64,000 nt of DNA from Leptolyngbya sp. O-77 (GTDB lineage: Bacteria; Cyanobacteriota; Cyanobacteriia; Elainellales; Elainellaceae): positions 1,897,001 through 1,961,000 of the forward strand of contig NZ_AP017367.1 of NCBI RefSeq assembly GCF_001548395.1. Reading direction: 5' to 3'. Below the pieces are notes generated by a model that ran no database searches, had not been told where the DNA came from, and saw nothing but the letters and a program-made list of their open reading frames with translations. The translations under genes were made by a program, and so were the position numbers. Below, piece after piece: positions 16,083 through 24,975 of the stretch (positions are counted from its first letter, which is position 1; every line of letters starts with the position of its first letter).

Positions 16083-16871
16083 TCATACGCGGGCAAACGA
16101 CATCCGGCTGAGAAACGCCCGCAGGCGATCGCTCTGGGGATAGTCCAGCACCTGCCGCGCCGGGCCTTCTTCTTCGACCTGGCCCTGGTTGAGGAAGAGG
16201 ACGCGATGGGCGACTTCGCGGGCAAACTGCATCTCGTGGGTGACGATCACCATCGTCATGCCCTCTTCGGCGAGTTGCTGCATCACCAGCAGCACTTCGC
16301 CCACCAGTTCTGGGTCGAGGGCGCTGGTGGGTTCATCAAACAGCATGATTTTGGGCTTCATGCAGAGGGCGCGGGCGATCGCCACCCGCTGCTTTTGCCC
16401 GCCAGAGAGCATTTCGGGATAGACCTCGGCTTTTTCGCCCAGGCCCACTTTCTCTAGCAAGATCCGCGCCGTCTGCCGGGCCTCTTTATCAGACAGACCC
16501 AGCACCTTGCGCGGGGCCAGCGTCAGGTTATCCAGCACGGTCATGTGAGGAAACAGGTTGAACTGCTGAAACACCATCCCCACCTGGGCATGGAGCAGGC
16601 GCAGGTCTGCCGCGCTGAGGGCGCTGCCCGCTGACAGGTCAATGCCGTTCACCACCAAGCGCCCAGCGTTGATCGTTTCTAGATGGTTAAAACAACGCAG
16701 CAGCGTGCTTTTGCCGCAGCCCGACGAGCCAATCACCGCCACCACTTCGCCGGGGTTGATGTGGCCGCTGATGCCGCGCAGCACCTTGAGCTGACCGAAG
16801 CTTTTCTCAACCTGACCAAACTCGATAGCGGGCGTGGCGGTGGTATTGGGCGCAAGCAGGCTGTCGTTCAT
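16083..16871 (-). CDS. Polar amino-acid ABC transporter ATP-binding protein
   Basis: This is a 262-residue ABC ATPase of the GlnQ/HisP type. It has Walker A GSSGCGKST, Q-loop VFQQFNLFPH, signature LSGGQKQR, Walker B IMLFDEPTSALD and the H-switch VTHEM. All motifs are intact. It should power the permease encoded at 18191-18907 with the binding proteins at 17248 and 19129. It is transcribed divergently from them across a 376-bp region. Genes of this class usually form one operon, so the divergent arrangement is a small oddity. The exact amino acid cannot be read from sequence. Confidence 0.93.
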   Translation of the reverse strand: MNDSLLAPNTTATPAIEFGQVEKSFGQLKVLRGISGHINPGEVVAVIGSSGCGKSTLLRCFNHLETINAGRLVVNGIDLSAGSALSAADLRLLHAQVGMVFQQFNLFPHMTVLDNLTLAPRKVLGLSDKEARQTARILLEKVGLGEKAEVYPEMLSGGQKQRVAIARALCMKPKIMLFDEPTSALDPELVGEVLLVMQQLAEEGMTMVIVTHEMQFAREVAHRVLFLNQGQVEEEGPARQVLDYPQSDRLRAFLSRMSFARV

Positions 16872-17017
16872 GGGCTGCGTGGGCTTGGGGGTAACAGAGC
16901 TAAGGGGACAGTAATGGTGCTGTAGGCAACGGAATTTCGTCAGGAGTCGGTAGACGATGCTGTTCTAGCACGGGCGATCGCTTCTACGTAGATGCCACGG
17001 CTACGGTCGGCTATTTT

Positions 17018-17052
17018 TTTAGGTCTGATTTTAGGTCTGATTTAGGTCTGAT
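17018..17052. repeat. Three tandem TTTAGGTCTGAT boxes between divergent transporter genes
   Basis: Copies begin at 17018, 17030 and 17041, with a spacing of 11-12 bases, about one helical turn. They sit in the 376-bp region (16872-17247) between the divergent ABC ATPase and binding-protein genes. I see no other gene there and no clear promoter boxes. The phasing suggests an operator for a shared regulator, but no known consensus is matched. Confidence 0.6.
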
Positions 17053-17247
17053 CTGGTTATGTTTCTGGCTAAATCTTTTGAGCAAATTGTTTAACGATCT
17101 GTACCATCTTTGCGCGAGAAATGGGCGATCGCCTGTACAATTCAGTCTCTCAGGGCAAGCTCTGACATGCTGCATCCTGTTGGTATTTTGTAATCTTTTG
17201 ACCCTCTAACTTTTTTGAAACCTTAGGTTTAGGAGCGTTCGATTCTC

Positions 17248-18078
17248 ATGCTGAGATTGACTCGTATTCGCTGGCGGGCGCTGGTGCTGGGGTTGTTGAG
17301 TCTGATGTGCGTGGTGCTGTTTGCGGCCTGCGGCGGCAGCACACCCACCGCCGACGGCAGCTCCCCGTCAACCGCCGACGCGGCCCCACTCAAAGTAGCG
17401 CTTGATCCCACATTTCCGCCATTCCAATCCCAAACGGGCGCGGGCCAGTTTGAGGGCTTTGATATTGACCTGATGAATGCTGTGGCCGAGGCGGGCGGCT
17501 TCACGATGAACATGGAAGGGCTACCCTTCGACGGCATTATCCCGGCACTCCAGGCGGGCACGATTGATGCCACCATCAGCACCATGACCATCACCAAAGA
17601 GCGGGCGGAAGTGGTGGATTTTTCGCGGCCGTATTTCAAAGCAGGGCTGGCGATCGCCGTTCAAGACAGCAACACCGACATCACCGGCTTTGACTCGCTC
17701 AAGGGCAAGAAAATCTCTGCCCAGATTGGCACGACGGGCGAAGCCGAAGCCCGCAAATCTGGCGCAAGCGAAGTCCGCACCTTCGACAGCACGCCGATCG
17801 CCCTGCAAGAACTGTCGAACGGCAACGTTGATGCCACCATCAGCGACGCGCCGGCCATTCTCTACGCCATTAAGAGCGGCGGCGTGCGCGGCGTGAAGGT
17901 CGTTGGCGAACTGCTCACCGAAGAGTTCTACGGCATCGCCACGCCCAAAGGATCGCCCAATCTGGCAAAGATCAACACAGGCTTGCAAACCATCATCGCC
18001 AACGGCAAATACAAAGAGATTTACCAAAAATGGTTTGATGGCGAACCGCCGGTGTTGCCCGAAGCCGCGCCGATTTAG
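17248..18078 (+). CDS. Amino-acid ABC transporter substrate-binding lipoprotein 1
   Basis: The 276-residue product starts with a signal peptide and lipobox (VVLFAACGG, Cys about residue 29), so it is anchored to the periplasmic face of the plasma membrane. The mature part is a family-3 solute-binding protein. It shows VALDPTFPPFQ, EGFDIDLMNAVAE, a STMTITKERAEVVDFSRPYF core with the ligand-binding Arg region, and the C-terminal IYQKWFDGEPP. An AGGAG Shine-Dalgarno at 17231 is a little far from ATG 17248. The permease gene follows by about 110 bases and a second binding protein comes after it. The family binds polar or basic amino acids; specificity is not decided here. Confidence 0.92.
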   Translation: MLRLTRIRWRALVLGLLSLMCVVLFAACGGSTPTADGSSPSTADAAPLKVALDPTFPPFQSQTGAGQFEGFDIDLMNAVAEAGGFTMNMEGLPFDGIIPALQAGTIDATISTMTITKERAEVVDFSRPYFKAGLAIAVQDSNTDITGFDSLKGKKISAQIGTTGEAEARKSGASEVRTFDSTPIALQELSNGNVDATISDAPAILYAIKSGGVRGVKVVGELLTEEFYGIATPKGSPNLAKINTGLQTIIANGKYKEIYQKWFDGEPPVLPEAAPI

Positions 18079-18190
18079 TTGCTCAATGTGAATTGCGGGC
18101 CTATTGCGTCCGCGATTCACCATTAGATTCCCAATGATTCGTGTACTGTGATTCGTTTACTTGTTTTTAGGAAAAACTTTAGGAAAAACC

Positions 18191-18907
18191 GTGCAGCGAT
18201 CGCTCGAAGTCATTCTCAACGCGCTCCCCAGCCTTTCGCTTGGGGCTATTACGACGCTCCAACTCACCATCGTCTCGATTCTGCTGGGGCTGGCCCTGGG
18301 CACGCTGCTGGCTGTTTTGCGGCTGTCGCCGTCGCGGCTGGTGCGGCTGGGGGCGATCGCCTATATCGACTTCTTTCGAGGAACCCCGCTGCTGGCGCAG
18401 TTGTTCATGATTTATTTTGGGCTGCCCAGTCTGCTGCAAAGCATGGGCATTGGGCTGAAGTTTAACCAGTGGACAGCGGCGATCGTTACACTCAGCCTGA
18501 ATGGAGCCGCCTACATTGCCGAAATCGTGCGGGCGGGCATCCAGTCGATTGATCTGGGGCAGCGAGAAGCCTCGCAATCGCTGGGGCTGGGCCCCATGCA
18601 AACCCTGCGCTATGTGGTGTTTCCGCAGGCGTTTCGCCGGATGATTCCGCCGCTGGGGAATGAGTTTATCAGCCGCCTGAAAGATACCAGCCTGGTGGCA
18701 GTGATTGGTTTTGAAGAACTGCTGCGGCGGGGGCAGTTGGTCGTCGCGCAGACCTATCGGGCATTTGAAATTTACTTTGCCGTGGCGCTGGTTTACCTGG
18801 TGCTGACGCTGCTATCGTCGCAGTTTTTCAGCTTTTTGGAGCGCTGGATGAATCCGGTGGAAAAGCTAAAACGACAGGCATTGCGGGTTCAGAAACAAGA
18901 AAGCTGA
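18191..18907 (+). CDS. Amino-acid ABC transporter permease
   Basis: The product is a HisM/GlnP-type permease with several membrane helices. It has the EAA-loop signature REASQSLGLGPMQTLRYVVFP and the early LTIVSILLGLALGTLLAVLR helix. I prefer GTG 18191, which has AGGA at 18181-18184 upstream. A TTG at 18161 is also in frame and would add 10 residues. Only one permease gene is present, so it probably forms a homodimer. The flanking binding-protein genes and the divergent ATPase complete one importer. Confidence 0.92.
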   Translation: MQRSLEVILNALPSLSLGAITTLQLTIVSILLGLALGTLLAVLRLSPSRLVRLGAIAYIDFFRGTPLLAQLFMIYFGLPSLLQSMGIGLKFNQWTAAIVTLSLNGAAYIAEIVRAGIQSIDLGQREASQSLGLGPMQTLRYVVFPQAFRRMIPPLGNEFISRLKDTSLVAVIGFEELLRRGQLVVAQTYRAFEIYFAVALVYLVLTLLSSQFFSFLERWMNPVEKLKRQALRVQKQES

Positions 18908-18996
18908 GCGAGGCTGAGGTCGTTGGGCGTTTTGGAGCGAGTTTCAACATTTTTTGCAATAGCTTAAAAAATGCTGGCAGTTCTGATAACTTGAAC

Positions 18997-19030
18997 AGAA
19001 CCCGTTCCCAAATAGAACCCGTTCCCAAAT
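18997..19030. repeat. 17-bp tandem repeat upstream of second binding protein
   Basis: AGAACCCGTTCCCAAAT occurs twice head to tail (18997-19013 and 19014-19030). It is followed near 19070-19090 by three CCAAAAT heptamers. The repeats lie 100 bases before the second binding-protein start. Function is not evident. Confidence 0.7.
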
Positions 19031-19128
19031 TTGGACAGGGCTGAGGTCTACCGTTGCAAAATCTCTGCCCAAAATCCAAAATCCAAAATCCCGCTTTCAG
19101 CCCCCCAGCGCCAGGAGACGTTGTTGCA

Positions 19129-20028
19129 ATGGTTTTTCCTGAGTTCTTCCGGTTATCCCGATTCGCGCGATCGCTCTTTTTCATCCTGCTGGGTCTGACG
19201 TTCGCGTTTGCGATCGCCGCCTGTAGCACCCCCACGCCACAAGCAGTTGCGCCCGGTTCGACGATGCGCGTCGCAGTTGTGCCCAACTATCCGCCGTTCG
19301 CCTCTAAGACGGCTGACGGACAACTTCAGGGCTTTGAGATTGACTTGATGAATGCCTTTGCCGAAGCCACCCAAACCCAGGTGGAATACGTGCCACTGCC
19401 GTTCTTCGACGATGTGATGCGGGAGCTATATGGCAACGATGTCGATATGGCGATCGCCGCCATCACCATTACCCCCGAACGGCAGCGCGTCGCTGATTTC
19501 TCTCGTCCCTATTTCAAATCGGGAATGGCGATCGCCGTGCGCCAAGGCGAAACCCGCATCACCAACCTCGACAGTCTAGCAGGCAAGCGCATTGGGGTCG
19601 AAACGGGAACCGTTCAGGCCAGCATCGCCCGCACCATTCCTGATACCACGGTCGTCGGCTACGACAGCAGCAAAACCGCCTGGAGCGAACTGCTGCAAGG
19701 CAAGGTCGATGCGGTCATCAGCGGCGAAACTGTCGCCTCTTACGCCATCCAAACCGGCAGCGTGCGCGGCATGAAGCTAGTCGGTGACCCCTTTACCGAT
19801 GAATTCTTGGGAATCGCCCTGCCTAAAGGCTCCCCCAACCGGGAACTCGTCAACAATGGACTAAAGTCGCTCATCGACAGCGGCAAATACGCTGAAATCT
19901 ATCGCAAATGGTTTGACCGAGAGCCACGCCCGCTGCCCGAGAAGATTGAAGGCGTTGGATCGGACGGCGCACCCGAACCTCCCTCGCCCCGACACCCCGC
20001 CCGCTGGAAAATTCCCAAAGCGGCCTAA
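19129..20028 (+). CDS. Amino-acid ABC transporter substrate-binding lipoprotein 2
   Basis: This is a second family-3 solute-binding protein of 299 residues. It has a signal peptide and lipobox (FAFAIAACSTP), then VAVVPNYPPFAS, QGFEIDLMNAFAE, ITITPERQRVADFSRPYF and IYRKWFDREPRPLP. It is clearly a paralogue of the 17248 product, and the two share block order throughout. The start is ATG 19129, which opens the signal peptide; the frame extends upstream without sense. The C-terminal 25 residues are Pro-rich and unlike the first copy. Two receptors around one permease would widen the substrate range of the importer (inference). Confidence 0.9.
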   Translation: MVFPEFFRLSRFARSLFFILLGLTFAFAIAACSTPTPQAVAPGSTMRVAVVPNYPPFASKTADGQLQGFEIDLMNAFAEATQTQVEYVPLPFFDDVMRELYGNDVDMAIAAITITPERQRVADFSRPYFKSGMAIAVRQGETRITNLDSLAGKRIGVETGTVQASIARTIPDTTVVGYDSSKTAWSELLQGKVDAVISGETVASYAIQTGSVRGMKLVGDPFTDEFLGIALPKGSPNRELVNNGLKSLIDSGKYAEIYRKWFDREPRPLPEKIEGVGSDGAPEPPSPRHPARWKIPKAA

Positions 20029-20221
20029 TCACCCGTTTGCATGAATCGCCACTGCGTTCCAATTCATAAAATCTGACCATTCAAATTTGGATGGTGCAAT
20101 GCCCACTTTTGTGGCCCCGCCCAAAGTGGAACAGTTGTGTCAATTTCCAGGTCTTATGAATGATAGATTGGCCTGCATCCTACGGGATGAATACTTGTAA
20201 CGTGGTGTGAGTTGCGAATTC

Positions 20222-21919
20222 ATGGGGAGTCTTTTGCTGTCTTTGGTGAAGGCTGTTGCGCGTCGGACAAAAAATCGGTTTGTAAAACAGACCAAGAATG
20301 TCGCAGCAGTTCAAGAAAAGTTTTTACTGGACTTATTACGCTGCTATCAGGACACAGAACTGGGGCAGCATCTGGGGCTAGCGAAGATCAAAAGCGTAGA
20401 GCAATTTCGGCAGCAGGTGCCGATTTCGTCCTACACAGTTTATGAACCCTACGCTCAGCGCGTTGCTCAGGGCGTTCCCAATGTGCTGACCCCCGACCCG
20501 GTGGTGTATATCAACATGACCAGCGGCACGACAGGGCGGCAAAAGCTGATTCCGGCGACGAAGCGTTCTCGCCAGATGCTCTCGAAGGCAAATCATGTCA
20601 GCATTGGCTTTATGGCAGCGGCAGCGGCGGAGCGCGGTTTGCCCCTGGGCAAAATGCTGATGACGAGTTCAGCACGCACGTTTGGCAAAACCGAAGGTGG
20701 CATTCCTTATGGTCCAGTAAGCGCTGGTACGGTGCTGCTCAGCGGCTGGATACACAAGCAGATTTTTGCCCATCCTTATGAGACTCTTTTGATTGGCGAC
20801 AGTCTCTCTCGGCATTATGCCTGCCTTCTGTTCGCGCTGCGGGATGCAAATTTGACGCTATTGGCAGCCACATTTCCTGTGATGGCACTGCAATTGTGCG
20901 ACTATCTGGAGTGCTACGGCGCAGAGCTAGTGGAAGATTTGGACAAAGGGGCGATCGCCCCCTGGCTTGATATAGAACCGCATCTCCGCATCCAGCTAGA
21001 ACGCCAGCTCAAGCCCGCCCCCAAACGTGCCGCCCAACTGCGAAACATCCTAAAAACCCACGGCAAGCTCACGCCCAAACTCGCCTGGCCCAAGCTTTCC
21101 CTGATTGTCACCGCCCGCGGCGGCACCTCCAGCTTTTACATGGAGCGCTTCCCCCACTACTTTGGCAATACGCCCGTCTTTGGCGGCATCTATTCCTCCG
21201 CTGAGGCCACCTACGGCGTGTATCACGACATCGACCGCGATGGCACCGTCTTGGCCATCGAAAGCGGCTTTTTTGAATTTCTCCCCGAAGACCAGTGGGG
21301 CTTGGAAAATCCTCAAACCTTGCTGCCCCATGAGGTGCTGCTGGGCAAGCGCTACCGCATCGTCGTCACCAACTACAACGGGCTATATCGCTACGACAAT
21401 GGCGATGTCGTGGAAATTCTCGGCTTCTACAACCAGGCTCCGATCGTTATCTTTCGCCATCGACTGGGCGGGCTGCTGTCTTCCACAACCGAAAAAACCA
21501 CCGAATTTCACGCGGTTCAGGTGATGCAAGCCCTCCAACACGAATTTGACCTGTCGCTAGAAAACTTTTGCATCACCCTGTCCGAGCATGAGGTGCCGCC
21601 CCACTATCTGGTCAACATCGAATTAGCATCAGGGCAAACCCTAGCAGACCCAGAGCAATTCTTACGGCGGTTCGACGAAATTTTGAAAGAGGTGCATCTG
21701 TCCTATGCCAAGAAGCGAGCAGATATAGTGCCGCCACCGCGTTTGCGGATCTTGGCATCGGGCAGCTTTGAAATGCTTCGTCAGCGCTTGCTCCAGCGGG
21801 GTATTCCCGAAGCGCATCTCAAGTTTCCCCACATTACTGAAGACCGCCAATATTTGGCAGGATTAACCGTAGAGCGCGAAATCCGCCTGGCGGAAGAACG
21901 AGTTGGCCTGAGGGGATAA
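20222..21919 (+). CDS. GH3 auxin-responsive-promoter family acyl-adenylating enzyme
   Basis: This 565-residue member of the GH3/firefly-luciferase superfamily would make acyl-AMP and join the acyl group to an amine such as an amino acid. It has the phosphate loop MTSGTTGRQK (about 99-108), IYSSAEATYGV, and the YRYDNGDVVEI block with its conserved Asp. ATG 20222 (MGSLLLSL) is preferred over GTG 20207. GH3 proteins are best known from plants (hormone conjugation), but they are also common in cyanobacteria, where substrates are mostly unknown. The next gene, 34 bases downstream on the same strand, is a putative 2-oxoglutarate-dependent hydroxylase, so the two may modify one product in sequence. 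Confidence 0.88.
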   Translation: MGSLLLSLVKAVARRTKNRFVKQTKNVAAVQEKFLLDLLRCYQDTELGQHLGLAKIKSVEQFRQQVPISSYTVYEPYAQRVAQGVPNVLTPDPVVYINMTSGTTGRQKLIPATKRSRQMLSKANHVSIGFMAAAAAERGLPLGKMLMTSSARTFGKTEGGIPYGPVSAGTVLLSGWIHKQIFAHPYETLLIGDSLSRHYACLLFALRDANLTLLAATFPVMALQLCDYLECYGAELVEDLDKGAIAPWLDIEPHLRIQLERQLKPAPKRAAQLRNILKTHGKLTPKLAWPKLSLIVTARGGTSSFYMERFPHYFGNTPVFGGIYSSAEATYGVYHDIDRDGTVLAIESGFFEFLPEDQWGLENPQTLLPHEVLLGKRYRIVVTNYNGLYRYDNGDVVEILGFYNQAPIVIFRHRLGGLLSSTTEKTTEFHAVQVMQALQHEFDLSLENFCITLSEHEVPPHYLVNIELASGQTLADPEQFLRRFDEILKEVHLSYAKKRADIVPPPRLRILASGSFEMLRQRLLQRGIPEAHLKFPHITEDRQYLAGLTVEREIRLAEERVGLRG

Positions 21920-21953
21920 CTACGGAGTCAATCATCAAATATCACTAAGCACT

Positions 21954-22667
21954 ATGGGAAGCGCGTTAACGGAAGTCGTCAAGTTTATCGAGAGCAAGGT
22001 TCCGGAGTACTCGATCGTCGGCGAGTCGGTGTTCTTTAGTAAAGAGCAGTTTCCCTGGGCCGAGCGCTTGGAAGCAAACTGGCAGGTGATCCGCAAAGAA
22101 CTGGATCAGGTGATGGAATATGCTGATGTACTGCCCAACTTTCAGGACATTTCGCCCCGCCAGCACCGCATTGCCAACGACGACCGCTGGAAAACCTTCT
22201 TCTTTTGGGCGTTTGGCTTTCGTTCCGAGCCAAACTGTCAGCGCTGCCCCGAAACCGTCAAGCTGCTGGAAACGATTCCGGGGCTAAAAGTCGCTTTTTT
22301 CTCGATCCTCGCGCCAGGCAAGCACATCCCGCTGCACCGGGGCAAGCACAAGGGACTCATCCGCTATCACCTGGCGCTAAAGGTGCCCGAACCCCGCGAA
22401 AACTGTCGCATTGAAATTAATGGGCAGACCGCCTACTGGGAAGAAGGCAAAAGCCTGATTTTTGATGACACCTACTATCACCAGGTCTGGAACGACACGG
22501 ATGACTATCGCGTGGTGCTGTTTCTCGACATTGCCCGCCCGCTGCGCTTCCCCATGTCTCTGGTGAACTGGACAGTGAACAGCATTCTCGGCTACACACC
22601 CGTCATTCAGGTAGCGCGGGGCAACCATCAGACCTGGGAGAAGCAGTTTGAGCAGATGTTGAAGTAA
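21954..22667 (+). CDS. Aspartyl/asparaginyl beta-hydroxylase-like (LpxO-type) oxygenase
   Basis: This 237-residue protein matches the Asp_Arg_Hydrox fold. It has FFSILAPGKHIPLHRGKHKG (candidate iron His128), GLIRYHLAL (Arg137, 2-oxoglutarate), and FDDTYYHQVWN (second His176) followed by RVVLFLDI. The family uses Fe(II) and 2-oxoglutarate to hydroxylate protein side chains or lipid acyl chains (LpxO). It follows the GH3-family gene by 34 bases and is very likely co-transcribed. A shared biosynthetic role with GH3, for instance hydroxylation of a conjugated acyl chain, is inference. Confidence 0.85.
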   Translation: MGSALTEVVKFIESKVPEYSIVGESVFFSKEQFPWAERLEANWQVIRKELDQVMEYADVLPNFQDISPRQHRIANDDRWKTFFFWAFGFRSEPNCQRCPETVKLLETIPGLKVAFFSILAPGKHIPLHRGKHKGLIRYHLALKVPEPRENCRIEINGQTAYWEEGKSLIFDDTYYHQVWNDTDDYRVVLFLDIARPLRFPMSLVNWTVNSILGYTPVIQVARGNHQTWEKQFEQMLK

Positions 22668-22733
22668 GAGGGGAAGAGGGAAGCGGGAAGAACGAAGAGG
22701 GAAGAGGGAAGAGGGAAGAGGGAAGAGGGTGGG
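22668..22733. repeat. GGGAAGA heptamer array downstream of hydroxylase gene
   Basis: This is a run of near-identical purine heptamers (GGGAAGA and GAACGAAGA variants) directly after the stop codon of the hydroxylase gene. It belongs to the same family as the longer array at 62034-62220 and the array at the end of the DUF255 gene (about 24884-24931). Confidence 0.8.
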
Positions 22734-22786
22734 ATGATGGGGGAGGGGAATCGACGACCCCGGTGTTCTAATACTCCCAATTTCTG

Positions 22787-24931
22787 ATGAACCGACTTGC
22801 GAATGCTCAAAGCCTCTATCTGCGGAAGCACGCGGAGAATCCGATTGACTGGTGGCCGTGGTGTGAGGAGGCGATCGCCCTGGCGCGGCGGGAGAATCGA
22901 CCGATTTTCCTGTCGATTGGCTACTCAAGCTGTCACTGGTGTACGGTGATGGAGGGCGAGGCGTTTTCTAGCCTGGAAATTGCTGACTATATGAATGCCC
23001 ACTACGTTGCCATTAAGGTCGATCGGGAAGAGCGGCCAGACGTAGACAGCATCTATATGCAGGCGCTGCAAATGATGACGGGGGCGGGCGGCTGGCCGCT
23101 GAATGTGTTTCTCGACCCTGAAACCTTGCTGCCGTTCTATGGTGGTACGTATTTTCCGGTGGAGCCACGCTATGGGCGACCGGGCTTTTTGCGGGTGTTG
23201 CAGGAACTCAGGCGAATTTACGAGAGCGATCGCCCCCGTCTGCAATCGGTGCAGGCGGAGATTCAGAGTCGATTTCAACAGACCGCAGCCATATCAGCGG
23301 CAGAAACGCTCGACAATGCGCTGCTGCAACAGGGCTTGCAATACTGCGCGGGCATCCTGTCGGCCAGAGACATGGGCCCTAGCTTTCCGATGATTCCCTA
23401 CGCGGAGGCGGCGCTGCGGGGCATCCGGTTTGCCGATTCGGAGCCGCCGGAAGGTTCAACCGTCCGCTATAATGCGCGAGAGCAGTGCCGTCAGCGGGGG
23501 CTGGATCTGGCGCTGGGCGGCATTTTTGACCATGTGGCGGGCGGCTTTCATCGCTACACCGTAGACCCGACCTGGACCGTGCCCCATTTTGAAAAGATGC
23601 TCTACGACAACGGGCAGATTGTGGAGTATCTGGCGAATCTGTGGGCGGCGGGAATGCAGGAGCCTGCCTTTGAGCGGGCGATCGCCCTCACCGTGCAGTG
23701 GCTCCAGCGGGAAATGACCGCGCCGGAGGGCTATTTCTACGCCGCCCAGGATGCCGATAGCTTCGTGACCCCAGACGATGCTGAACCCGAAGAGGGTGCA
23801 TTTTACGTCTGGCGCTATGCCGATTTGGAAGCGCATCTCTCTGAAACGTCCCTGCTAGAACTGGCGGAACACTTCACAATCACGCCAGCGGGAAACTTTG
23901 AGGGGAAAAACGTCCTCCAGCGGCGACAACCGGGAACGCTACCTGAGTCGGTTGAGCAATCGCTGGCAACGCTGTTTGCAGTTCGCTATGGCAGCGCTCC
24001 GGGCGTTGCCGCCTTTCCGCCCGCCCGCAACAACGAAGAAGCCAAAACCTATGCCTGGCCGGGCCGCATTCCCGCCGTCACCGACACCAAAATGATCGTC
24101 GCCTGGAATAGCCTGATGATTTCTGGGCTGGCCCGCGCGGCGGCGGTGTTTCAGCGAGAGGACTACTTTCACCTGGCCAACCGTGCCGCCGACTTTATCT
24201 GGCAGCATCAAATTGTCGGCGATCGCCTGCATCGGCTGAACTATGACGGCGCGGTGAGCGTGCTGGCTCAGTCCGAAGACTATGCCCTGCTGATCAAGGC
24301 GCTGCTGGATCTGGATCAGGCGGCGTTGGCACTAGCCTCGCGGAGCGATATCGCCCTCGCCCCGATTGCCGCCAGCGCACTTCCCACCGATTTCTGCGAT
24401 CGCGCCCTGGCGCTGCAAGCCGAATTTGACGCACACCTGGGCAGCGATGAAGGCGGCTATTACAACACCGATGCCCGCGATGATCTAGTCATTCGCGAAC
24501 GCAGCTACGACGACAGCGCCATTCCTGCGGCCAACGGCGTGGCGATCGCCAACCTGATTCGCCTGTTCCTCCGTGCCGGGCGGCTGGACTATCTGGAGAA
24601 AGCACAACGGTCACTCCAGAGCTTTGGCAGCGTCATGGAAAAAACGCCGCAGGTCTGCCCCAGCCTGTTCATTGCGCTGGACTGGCTGCAAACCTATACG
24701 CTAGTCAAAACATCAGGCGATCGCCTGCCGTTTCTGCTGAGCCAGTACCATCCCACAACGATGTTCGCCGCAGAATCCAACCTGCCCGGCGAGTCTATCG
24801 GCCTCGTTTGCCAGGGGCTTAGCTGCAATGAGCCAGCCCGCAACATGGAGCAACTGCTGGAGCAGCTTGGGCAAAGTGAGAAACGGGGAGTGGAAAAGAG
24901 CGAAGAACGAAGAACGAAGAATGAAGAATGA
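22787..24931 (+). CDS. DUF255 thioredoxin-domain protein (YyaL/SSP411 family)
   Basis: The 714-residue product has an N-terminal thioredoxin-like domain (IFLSIGYSSCHWCTVMEGE, CxxC at Cys49/Cys52) followed by an (alpha/alpha)6-barrel region resembling sugar epimerases (SFDKMLYDN-type block VPHFEKMLYDNGQ, DADSFVTPDDAEPEEGAFYVW, and IVAWNSLMISGLARA). This is the standard layout of the family, whose function is not established. The last 20 or so residues (KSEERRTKNEE) are encoded by a purine microsatellite of the GAAGAAC kind that has entered the 3' end of the gene, so the natural C-terminus probably lies near LEQLGQSEK. It converges with cobD. Confidence 0.88.
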   Translation: MNRLANAQSLYLRKHAENPIDWWPWCEEAIALARRENRPIFLSIGYSSCHWCTVMEGEAFSSLEIADYMNAHYVAIKVDREERPDVDSIYMQALQMMTGAGGWPLNVFLDPETLLPFYGGTYFPVEPRYGRPGFLRVLQELRRIYESDRPRLQSVQAEIQSRFQQTAAISAAETLDNALLQQGLQYCAGILSARDMGPSFPMIPYAEAALRGIRFADSEPPEGSTVRYNAREQCRQRGLDLALGGIFDHVAGGFHRYTVDPTWTVPHFEKMLYDNGQIVEYLANLWAAGMQEPAFERAIALTVQWLQREMTAPEGYFYAAQDADSFVTPDDAEPEEGAFYVWRYADLEAHLSETSLLELAEHFTITPAGNFEGKNVLQRRQPGTLPESVEQSLATLFAVRYGSAPGVAAFPPARNNEEAKTYAWPGRIPAVTDTKMIVAWNSLMISGLARAAAVFQREDYFHLANRAADFIWQHQIVGDRLHRLNYDGAVSVLAQSEDYALLIKALLDLDQAALALASRSDIALAPIAASALPTDFCDRALALQAEFDAHLGSDEGGYYNTDARDDLVIRERSYDDSAIPAANGVAIANLIRLFLRAGRLDYLEKAQRSLQSFGSVMEKTPQVCPSLFIALDWLQTYTLVKTSGDRLPFLLSQYHPTTMFAAESNLPGESIGLVCQGLSCNEPARNMEQLLEQLGQSEKRGVEKSEERRTKNEE

Positions 24932-24975
24932 AAAGTAAATCGTTTTTCTCTCTTCCTTTTTTCTCTCTCTTCCTT

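Noticed and set aside
16872..17247. NtcA-type GTA-N8-TAC site between the divergent transporter genes
   Set aside because: I scanned by eye and found no pair with the right spacing; GTA and TAC near 16988-17003 are 11 bases apart.
20222..21919. Horizontal transfer of GH3 from plants
   Set aside because: GH3-family proteins are widespread in cyanobacteria, and the base composition and HIP1 sites match the surroundings.
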